Origin: Candidatus Leptovillus gracilis
GTDB taxonomy: Bacteria; Chloroflexota; Anaerolineae; Promineifilales; Promineifilaceae
Direction of reading: 5' to 3'
NCBI GenBank assembly: GCA_016716065.1
Contig: JADJXA010000002.1
Coordinates: 124,001-188,000, forward strand
DNA length: 64,000 nt
Shown here: in pieces, positions 26,238 through 35,751 of the stretch
Layout: the number at the start of each line of letters is the position of its first letter
Numbering within the stretch: the stretch's first letter is position 1
Position numbers and translations under genes: made by a program
The notes under the pieces: model-generated
Told to the model about the DNA's origin: nothing
The model's input: the letters and a program-made list of their open reading frames with translations, nothing else
The model's database searches: none

Positions 26238-27164
26238 TCAACCGGCGGCTGTTTCATCTGCCACGACGCGCAGGTAGACATCTTCCAGACTTTGGCTGAC
26301 TTCTTGCAGGGCGACGACGCCCAGGCCCAATTCGCCCAGACGACGGACCAGGGCCGGGTTGGCCTGCTGCGGGTTGGGGGTGCGGTAACGAATGGTGTGG
26401 TCGCTCATTGACTCCACCACCACCAGGCTGTCTAGTTCTTTGACCTGGCCATTGAGGCGTTGGTCCACGCGCACTTCCAATTGGGGATGCCCCAGCAGCG
26501 CCAGCTTCAGTTCCACTGGGCTGCCCTGAGCGACGATGCTGCCTTTTTTGATGATGGCGATATGGTCGGCCAGACTTTCGGCTTCAGCCAGGTTGTGGGT
26601 GCAGAGGATGATGGTGCGTTGGTCGTCGCGCATTTCTTTGATGGTGTCGCGCACCAGTTTGGCGCTGTGCGGGTCCATGGCCGAAGTTGGCTCGTCTAGC
26701 AGCAGCACGGTCGGTTGGTGCAGCATGGCGCGAATCAGGCCAACTTTTTGGCGCATCCCTTTGGAATATTGCCCCAGGCGGCGCTGGTGGGCGTCGGCCA
26801 TGCCAAAGCGCTCGAAAAGCTCCAGGCCGCGCTGCCGGATGGCGCTGTCGGCCATGCCATAGAGACGGCCGTAAAACAGCAGATATTCCAGCCCCGTCAT
26901 GCGCAGGTACAGGCCCGGCTGCTCTGTCAACACGCCGATGGATTGACGCACCTGGGGGGCGTTTGTGACCACATCGTGGCCGTTGATGGTGGCGCGGCCG
27001 GTGGTGGGGCGCAGGATGGAGCTTAACATGCGCACGGTGGTGGTTTTGCCGGCCCCGTTTGGCCCCAATAACGCCAGCAGTTTGCCCGCGCCGACGTTGA
27101 GATCGAGCTGGCGAACGGCCGTAAAATTATCGAACGTCTTACCGAGGTTTTCGGCAATGATCAT
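26238..27164 (-). CDS. ABC transporter ATP-binding protein (NatA/CcmA-like)
   Basis: 308 residues. Walker A GPNGAGKTT (about 33-41), Q-loop EQPGLYLRMTG, ABC signature YSKGMRQKVGL, Walker B VLLLDEPTSAMDP and the H-loop CTHNLAEAESLADH are all intact. The C-terminal 70 residues form the DUF4162-like extension often present on NatA-type ATPases. Its partner is the permease immediately downstream, separated by 170 bases with a palindrome. Confidence 0.92.
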   Translation of the reverse strand: MIIAENLGKTFDNFTAVRQLDLNVGAGKLLALLGPNGAGKTTTVRMLSSILRPTTGRATINGHDVVTNAPQVRQSIGVLTEQPGLYLRMTGLEYLLFYGRLYGMADSAIRQRGLELFERFGMADAHQRRLGQYSKGMRQKVGLIRAMLHQPTVLLLDEPTSAMDPHSAKLVRDTIKEMRDDQRTIILCTHNLAEAESLADHIAIIKKGSIVAQGSPVELKLALLGHPQLEVRVDQRLNGQVKELDSLVVVESMSDHTIRYRTPNPQQANPALVRRLGELGLGVVALQEVSQSLEDVYLRVVADETAAG

Positions 27165-27297
27165 AGCTACTCTCCTGCGTTGCCCTCTTGCTGACTAAAA
27201 CACCGCCCGCTGGCTGGTTGTGACAACTCTAATAAACCTGTCGGGTTGCGTGCATTGTATTAGGGTAATGCCTTCCCAACCCATTGACAATAGGAAC

Positions 27298-28511
27298 TCA
27301 GGCGCGGCGGTAGCGGCGGATGGCAATCCAGGCGGCCATGCCCACGGCGATGAGCATGGAGACAAAGGTGGCAATTGCCATATCTAGCTGCACAAAACCG
27401 AGGTTGACCATGCGGCTGTCCAGGCGGATGAGTTCCAACAAGCTGCGGCCGATGGCATAGAAGATGAAATAAAGGGCCATGACTTCACCAGACAACAGAC
27501 GCTTGTCGTAGCGGCGAATGAGTGTGTAAAGGACAAAGAAGGTGAGCAGGCTCCACAGGGATTCGTAGAGGAAGGCGGGGTGGAAACGGCCGTAATCGCT
27601 GTACGCCGGCAGCCGGTATATGGGTTCTATATAGACAGCCCAGGGTAAATTGGTGGGACGGCCGTATAATTCCTGGTTAAAAAAGTTGCCCCAACGCCCA
27701 AACACCTGCCCCAGCGCCAGCCCCACCACGGCCAGGTCGGCCCAACCGAGCAAAGGAATACGCGCCCGACGGGCATAAATCGCCAGGCCAACGAAGCCAC
27801 CTAGAATGCCCCCGTAAATGCCCAGCCCGCCGTTGCGCAAATTGATCATCTGGTAGGGGTTGCGGAAATAATCCATTGGCGAGTTGATGCCGAAGGCAGA
27901 CATGCTGGGGGATGGGGTCAGCACATGGTACAAACGCGCCCCAATGACGGCTAAAATCAGACTCCAGATCAGGCCGCTCCATACGTGTTCCGGGTTCCAA
28001 ATGCGCCAGGGAGCGTCCACCAGCCACATTTTCTGAATGTCCTTTTGTGCTTCCAGGCGAGCCTGCACTTGTTCGATACCAGCCGCGTTTAGGCCGCTGT
28101 TACGCGGCTGAAAGCCCCACGCCAGCAGTAAGCCGCCCCAGGTGGTAATTTTGTTTTTGGCAAGGACCTGGTTGACTTCGTCGGGCAGGGACAGGTCGGC
28201 CAGGGACCGGGTTTGCATGGCTGGGGGGACGTGCTGCTGCATAACGGCCGTGCCCCGGCGCAGCGCCAACTGCGAGACCACGTAAGCGCCTAAGGCAATG
28301 CCCCCGACAATGCAAATGCCGTACCAATACACATCGAACCCGCCGCCCAATGAGATGGCTGTGCGGTTGGGGTAACGGCCGTTGCCAGATGATAGCCATA
28401 TACCACCGCCAGCAGCGCCAGCAAGAAGCCGATCACATACCAATACGCTTCCAGGCTGCCCATCTTGCGCCAGACAGGCAAATGTTCGTTGGCTGATTGA
28501 CTTCTGGTCAT
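27298..28511 (-). pseudogene. lgt: Prolipoprotein diacylglyceryl transferase with apparent frameshift and inserted domain
   Basis: Lgt moves a diacylglyceryl group from phosphatidylglycerol to the lipobox cysteine of prelipoproteins. The conserved core is intact: FDVYWYGICIVGGIALGAYV, GGLGIYGGILGGFVGLAIYA, the signature GRWGNFFNQELYGRPT, HPAFLYESLWSLLTF and a C-terminal GRSLLELIRLDSRM. The start is most likely ATG 28511, which overlaps the phosphatidyltransferase stop as ATGA and has a GGAAGGGGGT site. It encodes one helix (YWYVIGFLLALLAVVYGYHL), then must shift one frame near 28365-28385 to reach the core. An unusual segment of about 90 residues separates the first two core helices. It may be a sequencing indel, a true mutation, or the core may start internally. 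Confidence 0.7.
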
Positions 28512-29155
28512 GGCGCGTTACCCCCTTCCTTTTGCGCGCCGTAAAACTGATACCACACATGGTACATCCGCTGCCCCAATGTCACATAAGTCAACACCGC
28601 CAACGCGCCCACGGCCACGCCAGGATAGCCAATAATCAAGAAGAACAGCATCAGTACATACCGTTCCACCCGGCTCATCATACCCACCTTGGCCGACAAT
28701 TTCAGTGATTCGGCCTTAGACCGGGTGTAACTGACCATCAGCGAACCAGTAATTGCCACGTAAGACAGGCCCAGCATGGTCACATCCCCAGCTTGCAGGT
28801 AGTAATAAATAAAGCCGCCAAACAGAATAATCTCAGCCAGCCGGTCCAGCGTAGAATCCAAAAACGCGCCAAACCCCCCTTGCTTGCGTCCCAGTTTACG
28901 CGCTAATGCGCCATCCAGAGCATCCAACGGCGCCAAAAAAATCATGGCGATGCCTGCCCAGCGCATCTGCCCAATGGCGATCAGGTACGCCAGGAAGAAA
29001 TGGGACAACATGCCTAACACCGTCAGCGTATCCGGCGAAAAGTGGTATCTGGCCAGAAAAGTCACGATGGGGTCAATGATGCCGACTGTTTTAACCCGTA
29101 ATCTGTCGGTCAGCGTTGGTTTTTCTAGCGTTTTTTGCAAATCTTCTTGTTTCAT
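28508..29155 (-). CDS. CDP-alcohol phosphatidyltransferase (PgsA-like)
   Basis: 215 residues with about six transmembrane helices. The family signature DxxDGxxAR(x)8Gx3Dx3D is perfect (DALDGALARKLGRKQGG, then FLDSTLD, residues about 81-107). The enzyme joins CDP-diacylglycerol to a polyol such as glycerol-3-phosphate or inositol phosphate in the membrane. ATG 29155 follows GAGGATGT; an upstream TTG was rejected. Its stop overlaps the lgt start by ATGA, linking phospholipid and lipoprotein synthesis. Confidence 0.88.
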   Translation of the reverse strand: MKQEDLQKTLEKPTLTDRLRVKTVGIIDPIVTFLARYHFSPDTLTVLGMLSHFFLAYLIAIGQMRWAGIAMIFLAPLDALDGALARKLGRKQGGFGAFLDSTLDRLAEIILFGGFIYYYLQAGDVTMLGLSYVAITGSLMVSYTRSKAESLKLSAKVGMMSRVERYVLMLFFLIIGYPGVAVGALAVLTYVTLGQRMYHVWYQFYGAQKEGGNAP

Positions 29156-29627
29156 ACATCCTCGTGGCAAGTGGTTGCTCAGGGTTCGTAAAAAGGTAAC
29201 TTTCCTGCAAATCTGAGAGGTTAACGAAACCTGCCAGGACTTGTTGGTTGGCCTGGTAAGTATAGCGCGTATTACCCGGCAGCAGAAAGCGATGCTACCG
29301 AATCACCCAGGCACTGTCAAGAAAGCTCATTCACTCCTTTATTTTTCCGGTAGATTCAGGCGAGGATCCGCATGGGCTGCGCCTGACCAGATGACTTTCG
29401 TCATCAGCAATCATGCAATCTGTCACTGTCTGGTAGTGCGCTCACCGACATACAATAAGCCCGAAACACGGCCGTAAGCGGCCTTATAAATAACCACAGA
29501 CTGCTGGACCCAATGAAAATTCAGCCCACGTACCAATCAAATGAATCCGTAAAAAGGAAATACAGCCAATGTCTTGTCGCCCAATTTTGGGCGCGCGCCT
29601 GACATGTTTTTGTGAAGGAGAACCGGT
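29156..29627. other. 472-base divergent region between pgsA-like gene and nifJ
   Basis: No ORF is supported. On the minus strand TATACT (29264-29259) could serve as -10 for pgsA, with a weak TTCTGC -35 at 17 bases. On the plus strand TTATAAATAA near 29485 is AT-rich but lacks a -35. A small dyad GCCCAATTTTGGGC lies near 29579, just before the nifJ ribosome site AAGGAGAACC. Confidence 0.4.
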
Positions 29628-32600
29628 ATGACAAAACAAATGACCACGCTGGATGGCAATGAAGCTGCGGCTTATGTTGCCCACAAGGTAAACGAAGTGA
29701 TCGCTATCTACCCCATCACCCCCTCTTCGGCGATGGGCGAGTTTGCCGACCAATGGTCGGCTGAGGGCCAGACCAACCTCTGGGGCGCCGTTCCCATGGT
29801 GGTGGAAATGCAGTCGGAAGGCGGCGCGGCTGGCGCGGTGCATGGTGCATTGCAGACTGGCGCGTTAACCACCACCTTTACCGCCTCGCAGGGGCTGCTG
29901 CTGATGATCCCCAATATGTACAAAATTGCCGGTGAGCTAACGTCCACAGTGTTTCACATTGCGGCGCGTTCTCTGGCGGCGCAAGGGCTGTCTATTTTTG
30001 GCGATCACGCCGATGTGATGGCTGCCCGTAATACTGGCTGGGCTTTGTTGTCATCTAATTCAGTCCAAGAAGCCCACGACTTTGCCCTCATTGCTTCGGC
30101 GGCCACGCTGGAAGCGCGTATCCCGTTCTTACACTTCTTTGACGGTTTCCGCACGTCGCACGAGCTGAATAAAATTGAGCTGTTAGAAGAAGAAGTGATG
30201 CGGGCGATGATTGATGATGAACTGGTGCGCGCCCATCGGGAACGAGGTCTCACGCCAGACCAGCCGGTGCTGCGCGGCACAGCGCAAAACCCAGACGTGT
30301 ACTTCCAGGCGCGGGAAAGCGCCAATCCGTTTTATCTGGTGGCGCCGGGCATCGTGCAGAAGGCGATGGATAAATTTGCGGCGCTGACCGGCCGGCAGTA
30401 CCAATTGTTTGAGTATGCCGGCGCGCCCGATGCCGAACGGGTCATTGTGATCATGGGTTCTGGCGCGGAGACGGTGCAAGAAACGGCCGCCTACCTGGCG
30501 GCGAAAGGCGAAAAAGTGGGCGTCGTGAAAGTGCGCCTGTATCGGCCGTTTGATATTGCCGCGTTTGTGAAGGTGCTGCCGTCCACCGTAAAAACCATTG
30601 CTGTGTTAGACCGCACCAAAGAGCCAGGCTCAACTGGTGAACCGATGTATCTGGATGTGGTAACGGCCGTTGCCGAAGCCTTAGCCACCGGCGAAGCCCC
30701 CTTCACTACCTTCCCGCGCATCATTGGCGGCCGATACGGCCTCTCCTCCAAAGAATTTACCCCCGGCATGGTTAAAGCCGTCTACGACGAGCTGACCCAG
30801 CCCAAACCCAAGAACAGCTTCACCATTGGCATCAACGACGACGTCACCCACACCAGCCTGGAATGGGACAAAGAATTCGACATCGAAGCCGACGACGTGG
30901 TGCGCGCCGTATTCTATGGCCTCGGTTCCGACGGCACCGTGGGCGCCAACAAAAACTCCATCAAAATCATCGGCGAAGACACCGACAACTACGCCCAGGG
31001 CTACTTTGTCTACGATTCCAAAAAAGCGGGTTCCGTCACCGTATCCCACCTGCGCTTTGGTCCGCGCCCCATCAACGCCGCCTACCTGGTGCAGACGGCC
31101 AGCTTTGTCGCCTGCCACCAATTCAGCTTCCTGGAACGGTACGACGTGCTGCGGCTGGCGAAAACCGGCGCCGTCTTTCTGCTCAACAGCCCTTATGGTC
31201 CTGACGAAGTTTGGGACCAACTGCCCCGCTCTATGCAGGAAATCATCATCCAAAAGCGCATCAAGTTTTACGTGGTAGATGCCTACAGTGTCGCCAAAGA
31301 CGTGGGCATGGGCAACCGCATTAACACCATCATGCAAACCTGCTTCTTTGCCATCAGCGGCGTGCTGCCCACCGACGAAGCCATCGCGGCCATCAAATAC
31401 GCCATCAAAAAGACCTACAGCAAGCGGGGCGATGTGGTGGTGCAGGCAAATTACAACGCCGTAGACAGCGCCCTGGCCCAAATGCACCTGGTCCGCGTGC
31501 CGGCCGAAGCCAGCAGCACCTTCGAGCGTGCGCCGATGGTTCCCGACTATGCGCCGGAATTCATCCAATCAGTAACCGCCCGCATTATTGAAGGTCTGGG
31601 CGATGACCTGCCCGTCAGCGCCATGCCCGTGGACGGAACGTACCCCACCGGCACGACGAAATGGGAGAAACGCAACATCGCCACCGAAATCCCGGTATGG
31701 GACTCGGAAATTTGTATCCAGTGCGGTAAATGCTCGCTGGTCTGCCCGCACGGCGTTATCCGCATGAAGATTTATGACACAGAACTGCTGGCGGATGCGC
31801 CAGCAACCTTTAAATCTTCACCGGCGCGTTTCAAAGAATTTAAGGATCAGATGTTCACCTTGCAAGTGGCCCCGGAAGATTGTACCGGCTGCACGCTGTG
31901 CGTGGAGGTCTGCCCGGTCAAGAACAAACAGCAGCCGAAGTTCAAAGCCATCAACATGGCCCCGCAAATTCCGCTGCGCGACGCGGAACGGGAAAACTGG
32001 GACTTTTTCCTCAATCTGCCGGAAGTAGACCGCACCAGCATCCCGCTGAATCAGGTGAAATATTCGCAGTTGTTGGAGCCGTTGTTTGAGTTTTCTGGCG
32101 CGTGCGCCGGTTGTGGCGAGACGCCTTACCTGAAGCTGCTGAGCCAACTCTTCGGCGACCGGGCGATGATTGCCAACGCCACCGGCTGCTCTTCTATCTA
32201 TGGTGGCAACCTGCCCACAACACCCTGGGCAAAAAATGATGACGGCCGTGGCCCTGCCTGGTCCAACTCCTTGTTTGAAGACAATGCCGAGTTTGGCTTT
32301 GGGATGCGCGTCGCGCTGGATCAACGCATTGAAGGGGCTACCTTTATCCTGCGCAATTTGCGGGAAGTGGTTGGCGCCGAACTGGCCGATTCCATCCTGT
32401 TTGCCGAACAAACCGACGAGGCAGAGATCAATGCCCAGCGGACGCGGGTGGTGGATTTGAAGAAACGCCTGGAAGCGTTGTTGGCGGAGTTGGAAGCCGG
32501 CAGCGTTCGCAGCCAATTGGAAAACCTGCGCAGCATGGCCGACGTTTTTGTGCGCAAGAGCGTCTGGATTGTGGGCGGCGATGGTTGGGCCTACGACATT

Positions 32601-33218
32601 GACTATGGTGGGTTAGACCATGTGCTGGCGTCTGGCCGCAACGTCAACGTCCTGGTCATGGACACCGAGGTGTATTCCAATACCGGTGGACAGATGTCTA
32701 AAGCAACCCCACGCGGGGCGGTGGCCAAGTTTGCCGCCGCCGGTAAGCCAATGGCTAAGAAAGACATGGGGCTGTTGGCGATGACCTACGGCAGCATCTA
32801 CGTGGCCCGCATCGCCATGGGGGCCAACGACGCGCAAACCATCCGCGCTTTCCTGGAAGCGGAAGCGTATGATGGACCCTCGCTGATTTTGGCCTACAGC
32901 CACTGCGTGGCCCATGGTTACGATCTGAAGTATGGTCTGGAGCAGCAAAAAGCGGCCGTGGACACCGCTTACTGGCCGCTGTATCGCTTTAATCCAGACC
33001 TGGTGATGGAAGGCAAGAATCCGTTGAGCCTGGATTCGCGTGAACCGAAGATGTCTTTGGACAAATATATCTACCGTGAAGGGCGGTATAAGATGTTAAC
33101 CCAAAGCCACCCGGAGCGGGCGGCAAAGCTGCTTGAACTGGCCCAGGGGGACGTCGAAGCGCGTTGGGAACAATACACGCAGTTGGCGAAAGGCTCTGGC
33201 AGCAACGGCAAAGAGTAG
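29628..33218 (+). CDS. nifJ: Pyruvate:ferredoxin (flavodoxin) oxidoreductase
   Basis: A 1196-residue single-chain PFOR that oxidises pyruvate and CoA to acetyl-CoA and CO2, reducing ferredoxin. Domains in order: pyrimidine-binding domain (NEVIAIYPITPSSAMGEFAD), transketolase C-like domain (VIVIMGSGAETVQETA), gamma domain, a two-[4Fe-4S] ferredoxin domain (ICIQCGKCSLVCPHG about 696; CTGCTLCVEVCPVK about 752), and the TPP domain with cluster ligands CAGCGETPYLK near 825 and GGDGWAYDIDYGG. Length matches the 1170-1200 residue family. It implies anaerobic or microaerobic fermentation capacity alongside complex I. Confidence 0.97.
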   Translation: MTKQMTTLDGNEAAAYVAHKVNEVIAIYPITPSSAMGEFADQWSAEGQTNLWGAVPMVVEMQSEGGAAGAVHGALQTGALTTTFTASQGLLLMIPNMYKIAGELTSTVFHIAARSLAAQGLSIFGDHADVMAARNTGWALLSSNSVQEAHDFALIASAATLEARIPFLHFFDGFRTSHELNKIELLEEEVMRAMIDDELVRAHRERGLTPDQPVLRGTAQNPDVYFQARESANPFYLVAPGIVQKAMDKFAALTGRQYQLFEYAGAPDAERVIVIMGSGAETVQETAAYLAAKGEKVGVVKVRLYRPFDIAAFVKVLPSTVKTIAVLDRTKEPGSTGEPMYLDVVTAVAEALATGEAPFTTFPRIIGGRYGLSSKEFTPGMVKAVYDELTQPKPKNSFTIGINDDVTHTSLEWDKEFDIEADDVVRAVFYGLGSDGTVGANKNSIKIIGEDTDNYAQGYFVYDSKKAGSVTVSHLRFGPRPINAAYLVQTASFVACHQFSFLERYDVLRLAKTGAVFLLNSPYGPDEVWDQLPRSMQEIIIQKRIKFYVVDAYSVAKDVGMGNRINTIMQTCFFAISGVLPTDEAIAAIKYAIKKTYSKRGDVVVQANYNAVDSALAQMHLVRVPAEASSTFERAPMVPDYAPEFIQSVTARIIEGLGDDLPVSAMPVDGTYPTGTTKWEKRNIATEIPVWDSEICIQCGKCSLVCPHGVIRMKIYDTELLADAPATFKSSPARFKEFKDQMFTLQVAPEDCTGCTLCVEVCPVKNKQQPKFKAINMAPQIPLRDAERENWDFFLNLPEVDRTSIPLNQVKYSQLLEPLFEFSGACAGCGETPYLKLLSQLFGDRAMIANATGCSSIYGGNLPTTPWAKNDDGRGPAWSNSLFEDNAEFGFGMRVALDQRIEGATFILRNLREVVGAELADSILFAEQTDEAEINAQRTRVVDLKKRLEALLAELEAGSVRSQLENLRSMADVFVRKSVWIVGGDGWAYDIDYGGLDHVLASGRNVNVLVMDTEVYSNTGGQMSKATPRGAVAKFAAAGKPMAKKDMGLLAMTYGSIYVARIAMGANDAQTIRAFLEAEAYDGPSLILAYSHCVAHGYDLKYGLEQQKAAVDTAYWPLYRFNPDLVMEGKNPLSLDSREPKMSLDKYIYREGRYKMLTQSHPERAAKLLELAQGDVEARWEQYTQLAKGSGSNGKE

Positions 33219-33238
33219 CTAACCAGTGACCTGAAGAT

Positions 33239-33273
33239 GATGACGCAGATTAATTTACAAAATCTGCGTCATC
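33239..33273 (+). terminator. Hairpin between nifJ and DHOD-like gene
   Basis: GATGACGCAGATT (33239-33251) pairs perfectly with AATCTGCGTCATC (33261-33273) around a 9-base loop, followed by TTTGATTCATTTT. The T-tract is interrupted, so this may be a partial terminator or mRNA-processing hairpin that tunes expression of the downstream gene relative to nifJ. Confidence 0.6.
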
Positions 33274-33300
33274 TTTGATTCATTTTACAGGAGACACGAC

Positions 33301-34329
33301 ATGGATCTGACCACGACCTATCTTGGCATGAAACTTAAAAACCCACTGGTTCCCTCATCTTCCCCGTTGATGCGCACCGTGGATAACTTGCGTTGGATGG
33401 AAGACGCCGGCGCAGCGGCCGTTGTGCTGCATTCGCTGTTTGAAGAGCAAATTAATATCGAAAGCCACACCTTGAATCATTACCTGACGCAAGGTGTGGA
33501 AAGTTTTGCCGAAGCTCTGTCTTATTTCCCGGAGGCCCAGGATTACAGAACCGGCCCGCAGGAATATCTGGAACACATTCAAAAAGCCAAATCGGCTTTG
33601 GAAATCCCGGTGATTGCCAGCCTGAACGGCGTTTCGACTGGGGGGTGGGTGACGTATGCTCGCCAGATTCAGGAAGCCGGGGCAGACGCTTTGGAATTGA
33701 ATGTTTACTACATCCCCACGGATCCTCATCTGACAGGCAGTGAAGTGGAGCAGATTTATCTGGATGTACTCAAAGACGTGAAATCGGCCGTTACCATTCC
33801 GGTGACGATGAAGTTGAATCCGTATTTTAGCGCCATGGCCAATATGGCCCACCGGTTGGCCGATGGCGGGGCGGATGGGCTGGTGTTGTTTAACCGTTTT
33901 TACCAGCCGGACCTGGACCTGGAGACGTTGGAAGTTGTGCCGAATCTGAAGCTGAGTACGTCTACAGAACTGCGCCTGCCGCTGCGCTGGGTGGCTATTT
34001 TGTACGGCCGTATCAATACCAGTCTTGCCCTCACCACCGGCATCCACACCGTCACCGATGTGTTGAAGGCTGTCGCCGCCGGCGCCGACATCACCATGAT
34101 GGCCTCGGAACTGCTGCGCAACGGCATCAATCGCCTCAAAGTGTTGTCGCTGGGTCTGGAAGAGTGGCTCGTCGAAAACGAATACGAGTCGCTGGCGCAG
34201 TTGAAAGGCAGCATGAGCCAGATTAACTGCCCGGAACCGGCCGCGTTTGAACGGGCCAACTATATGAAAGTTCTGAGTTCTTACGCGCCAGACTATCCCT
34301 GGCGTATGGAAATCCCCACCGGCGATTAA
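33301..34329 (+). CDS. Dihydroorotate dehydrogenase-like flavoprotein
   Basis: 342 residues of a class 1 DHOD-like TIM barrel. It has LKNPLVPSSSPL at the N-terminus, the IPVIASLNG strand, DALELNVYY, VTMKLNPYF with the FMN-contacting lysine, and the GADITMMASELL phosphate loop. In PyrD the catalytic base is Cys or Ser in a flexible loop; I could not assign it with confidence. Genes of this type commonly follow PFOR in bacteria and may serve a redox role other than pyrimidine synthesis. ATG 33301 follows CAGGAGACACGAC. Confidence 0.82.
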   Translation: MDLTTTYLGMKLKNPLVPSSSPLMRTVDNLRWMEDAGAAAVVLHSLFEEQINIESHTLNHYLTQGVESFAEALSYFPEAQDYRTGPQEYLEHIQKAKSALEIPVIASLNGVSTGGWVTYARQIQEAGADALELNVYYIPTDPHLTGSEVEQIYLDVLKDVKSAVTIPVTMKLNPYFSAMANMAHRLADGGADGLVLFNRFYQPDLDLETLEVVPNLKLSTSTELRLPLRWVAILYGRINTSLALTTGIHTVTDVLKAVAAGADITMMASELLRNGINRLKVLSLGLEEWLVENEYESLAQLKGSMSQINCPEPAAFERANYMKVLSSYAPDYPWRMEIPTGD

Positions 34330-34361
34330 AAAACGCGCCTGAACGAGATGTCATAGACTCA

Positions 34362-34399
34362 GACCCGAAGGGTTCCCCAAAAAACCCTTCGGGTCTTTT
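34362..34399 (+). terminator. Intrinsic terminator after the nifJ/DHOD-like operon
   Basis: GACCCGAAGGGTT (34362-34374) pairs perfectly over 13 bases with AACCCTTCGGGTC (34383-34395), loop CCCCAAAA, followed by TTTT. This is the best intrinsic terminator in the window and closes the transcript 33 bases after the DHOD-like stop. Confidence 0.85.
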
Positions 34400-34429
34400 G
34401 CATCTGGGGTCTGTTTGCCATTCTCAATT

Positions 34430-34530
34430 CAGTCGCGGTACACTATCAGTTAATCACAACGGAGCGCGGACATCCTGTCCGCCATAAGCGGGCAAGACGC
34501 CCGTGCTGTCAAATCAGGCGCGGCGCGGCT
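34430..34530. repeat. Two short hairpins upstream of the DUF4097-like gene
   Basis: GCGGACATCCTGTCCGC and GCGGGCAAGACGCCCG are consecutive small stem-loops in the 239-base gap after the terminator. They resemble dispersed palindromic repeats rather than a terminator, since neither is followed by T-rich sequence. Confidence 0.45.
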
Positions 34531-34568
34531 TCCGCTGGGCGGCGCTTTGACCAGAACGAAAACTCCTT

Positions 34569-35747
34569 ATGAATGAACAACGATTTGTAATGAATGAGAC
34601 GCCGCAGATTGTGGTGGCGCATTGTGATGGCGATGTGGTGGTGAAAAGCTGGCGAGAAACGGCCGTTTCCGTTCAGGGTCCTGCTGTTACGGTGGAGCAA
34701 GCCACGGCAAATGAACTGCGGCTAACGGCCGTTGGCGATTTGTACCTGGCTGTGCCGCAAAACGCCCGCCTGACGTTCGGGCGCGTGGGCGGCAGCCTGT
34801 CCATCAAACACGTCAGTGGTGGGGTCAGCGTAGACGAGGTGCTGGGCAATGTCACCCTGCGCAACGTGGACGCCGTGGCCATCACACGCGCCGCCCAGGC
34901 GGTGCAGGGTGACAATATCAACGGCGCCCTGCTTCTTCAAGAAGTAGGTGGCTTCGTGGCTTTGCGCAGCGCCAGCGGGGTGCAAATCCACCAGGCGTCA
35001 GGCAATGTGACGCTGCAATTTGTCAACGGCCACGTCCGCCTGAGCCGCGTGGCCGGCACTGTAGACATCCGCACCGTCAACGGCGACATCCATATAGAAA
35101 CAGTGCAAGGCGATGTGGTATTGGCGAATGTGGGGCGGCAGGTGCAGGTAACGGCCGTCACCCAATCTATCTGGCTGGTGGGCGGGCTGGCGAACGGGTC
35201 GCACCGCCTGGCCGCCGAAGCCAACGTGTACGTTTACTGGCCGGCCGACGCGCCGCTGAACCTGACGGCGCGCGGCGCAGCGGTTGACCACCGGCTGCCG
35301 TTGGCAAAAGCCGTTCAAACAACAGAAAACGATCAGACAACGCTCACCGGACACATCGAAGAGGGTCAGGTGGATCTGTATGTCCAAGCCGGGCAGCGTG
35401 TCGCTCTCAGACCTCTGGGCGCGGAACCGCCCCGCTTCTCGCCGGAGGAGTTCGCCGTGCCGATCATGCCTGATGATGCACTGACGCAAAAAGTGAGAAC
35501 GGCCGTGCGCGCTGCCCTCGCCGGTTCTGCCGATTCTGCCGCTCTGGAAGACAGGTTGGTCACGGCGTTGACGGCAGCCCTGGCAGGCCAGGAACCGGCG
35601 GAATCGGCTCCTGCGCCAGTGACCGTTCTCCCAACCGAACCCCAGACTCCCAACCAGGCAGAAAACCGCACCCCAATTCTACAACTGGTGCGCGACGGCC
35701 TCATCAGCGTGGAGCAGGCCATTTTGCTGCTGGATGCCTTACCATAA
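34569..35747 (+). CDS. DUF4097-like beta-repeat protein with SHOCT-like C-terminus
   Basis: 392 residues. Residues about 5-240 are regular beta-strand repeats with a spacing near 20 (GGSLSIKHVSGGVSVDEVLG, GNVTLQFVNGHVRLSRVAGT, TVDIRTVNGDIHIETVQGDV), as in DUF4097 or YvlB-type adhesin-like beta-helices. A variable linker rich in Ala and Pro follows, and the last 25 residues (LQLVRDGLISVEQAILLLDA) match a SHOCT/YvlB-N-like short helical pair. No signal peptide is present. Function unknown. It is 5 bases upstream of trpF. Confidence 0.6.
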   Translation: MNEQRFVMNETPQIVVAHCDGDVVVKSWRETAVSVQGPAVTVEQATANELRLTAVGDLYLAVPQNARLTFGRVGGSLSIKHVSGGVSVDEVLGNVTLRNVDAVAITRAAQAVQGDNINGALLLQEVGGFVALRSASGVQIHQASGNVTLQFVNGHVRLSRVAGTVDIRTVNGDIHIETVQGDVVLANVGRQVQVTAVTQSIWLVGGLANGSHRLAAEANVYVYWPADAPLNLTARGAAVDHRLPLAKAVQTTENDQTTLTGHIEEGQVDLYVQAGQRVALRPLGAEPPRFSPEEFAVPIMPDDALTQKVRTAVRAALAGSADSAALEDRLVTALTAALAGQEPAESAPAPVTVLPTEPQTPNQAENRTPILQLVRDGLISVEQAILLLDALP

Positions 35748-35751
35748 ACCG

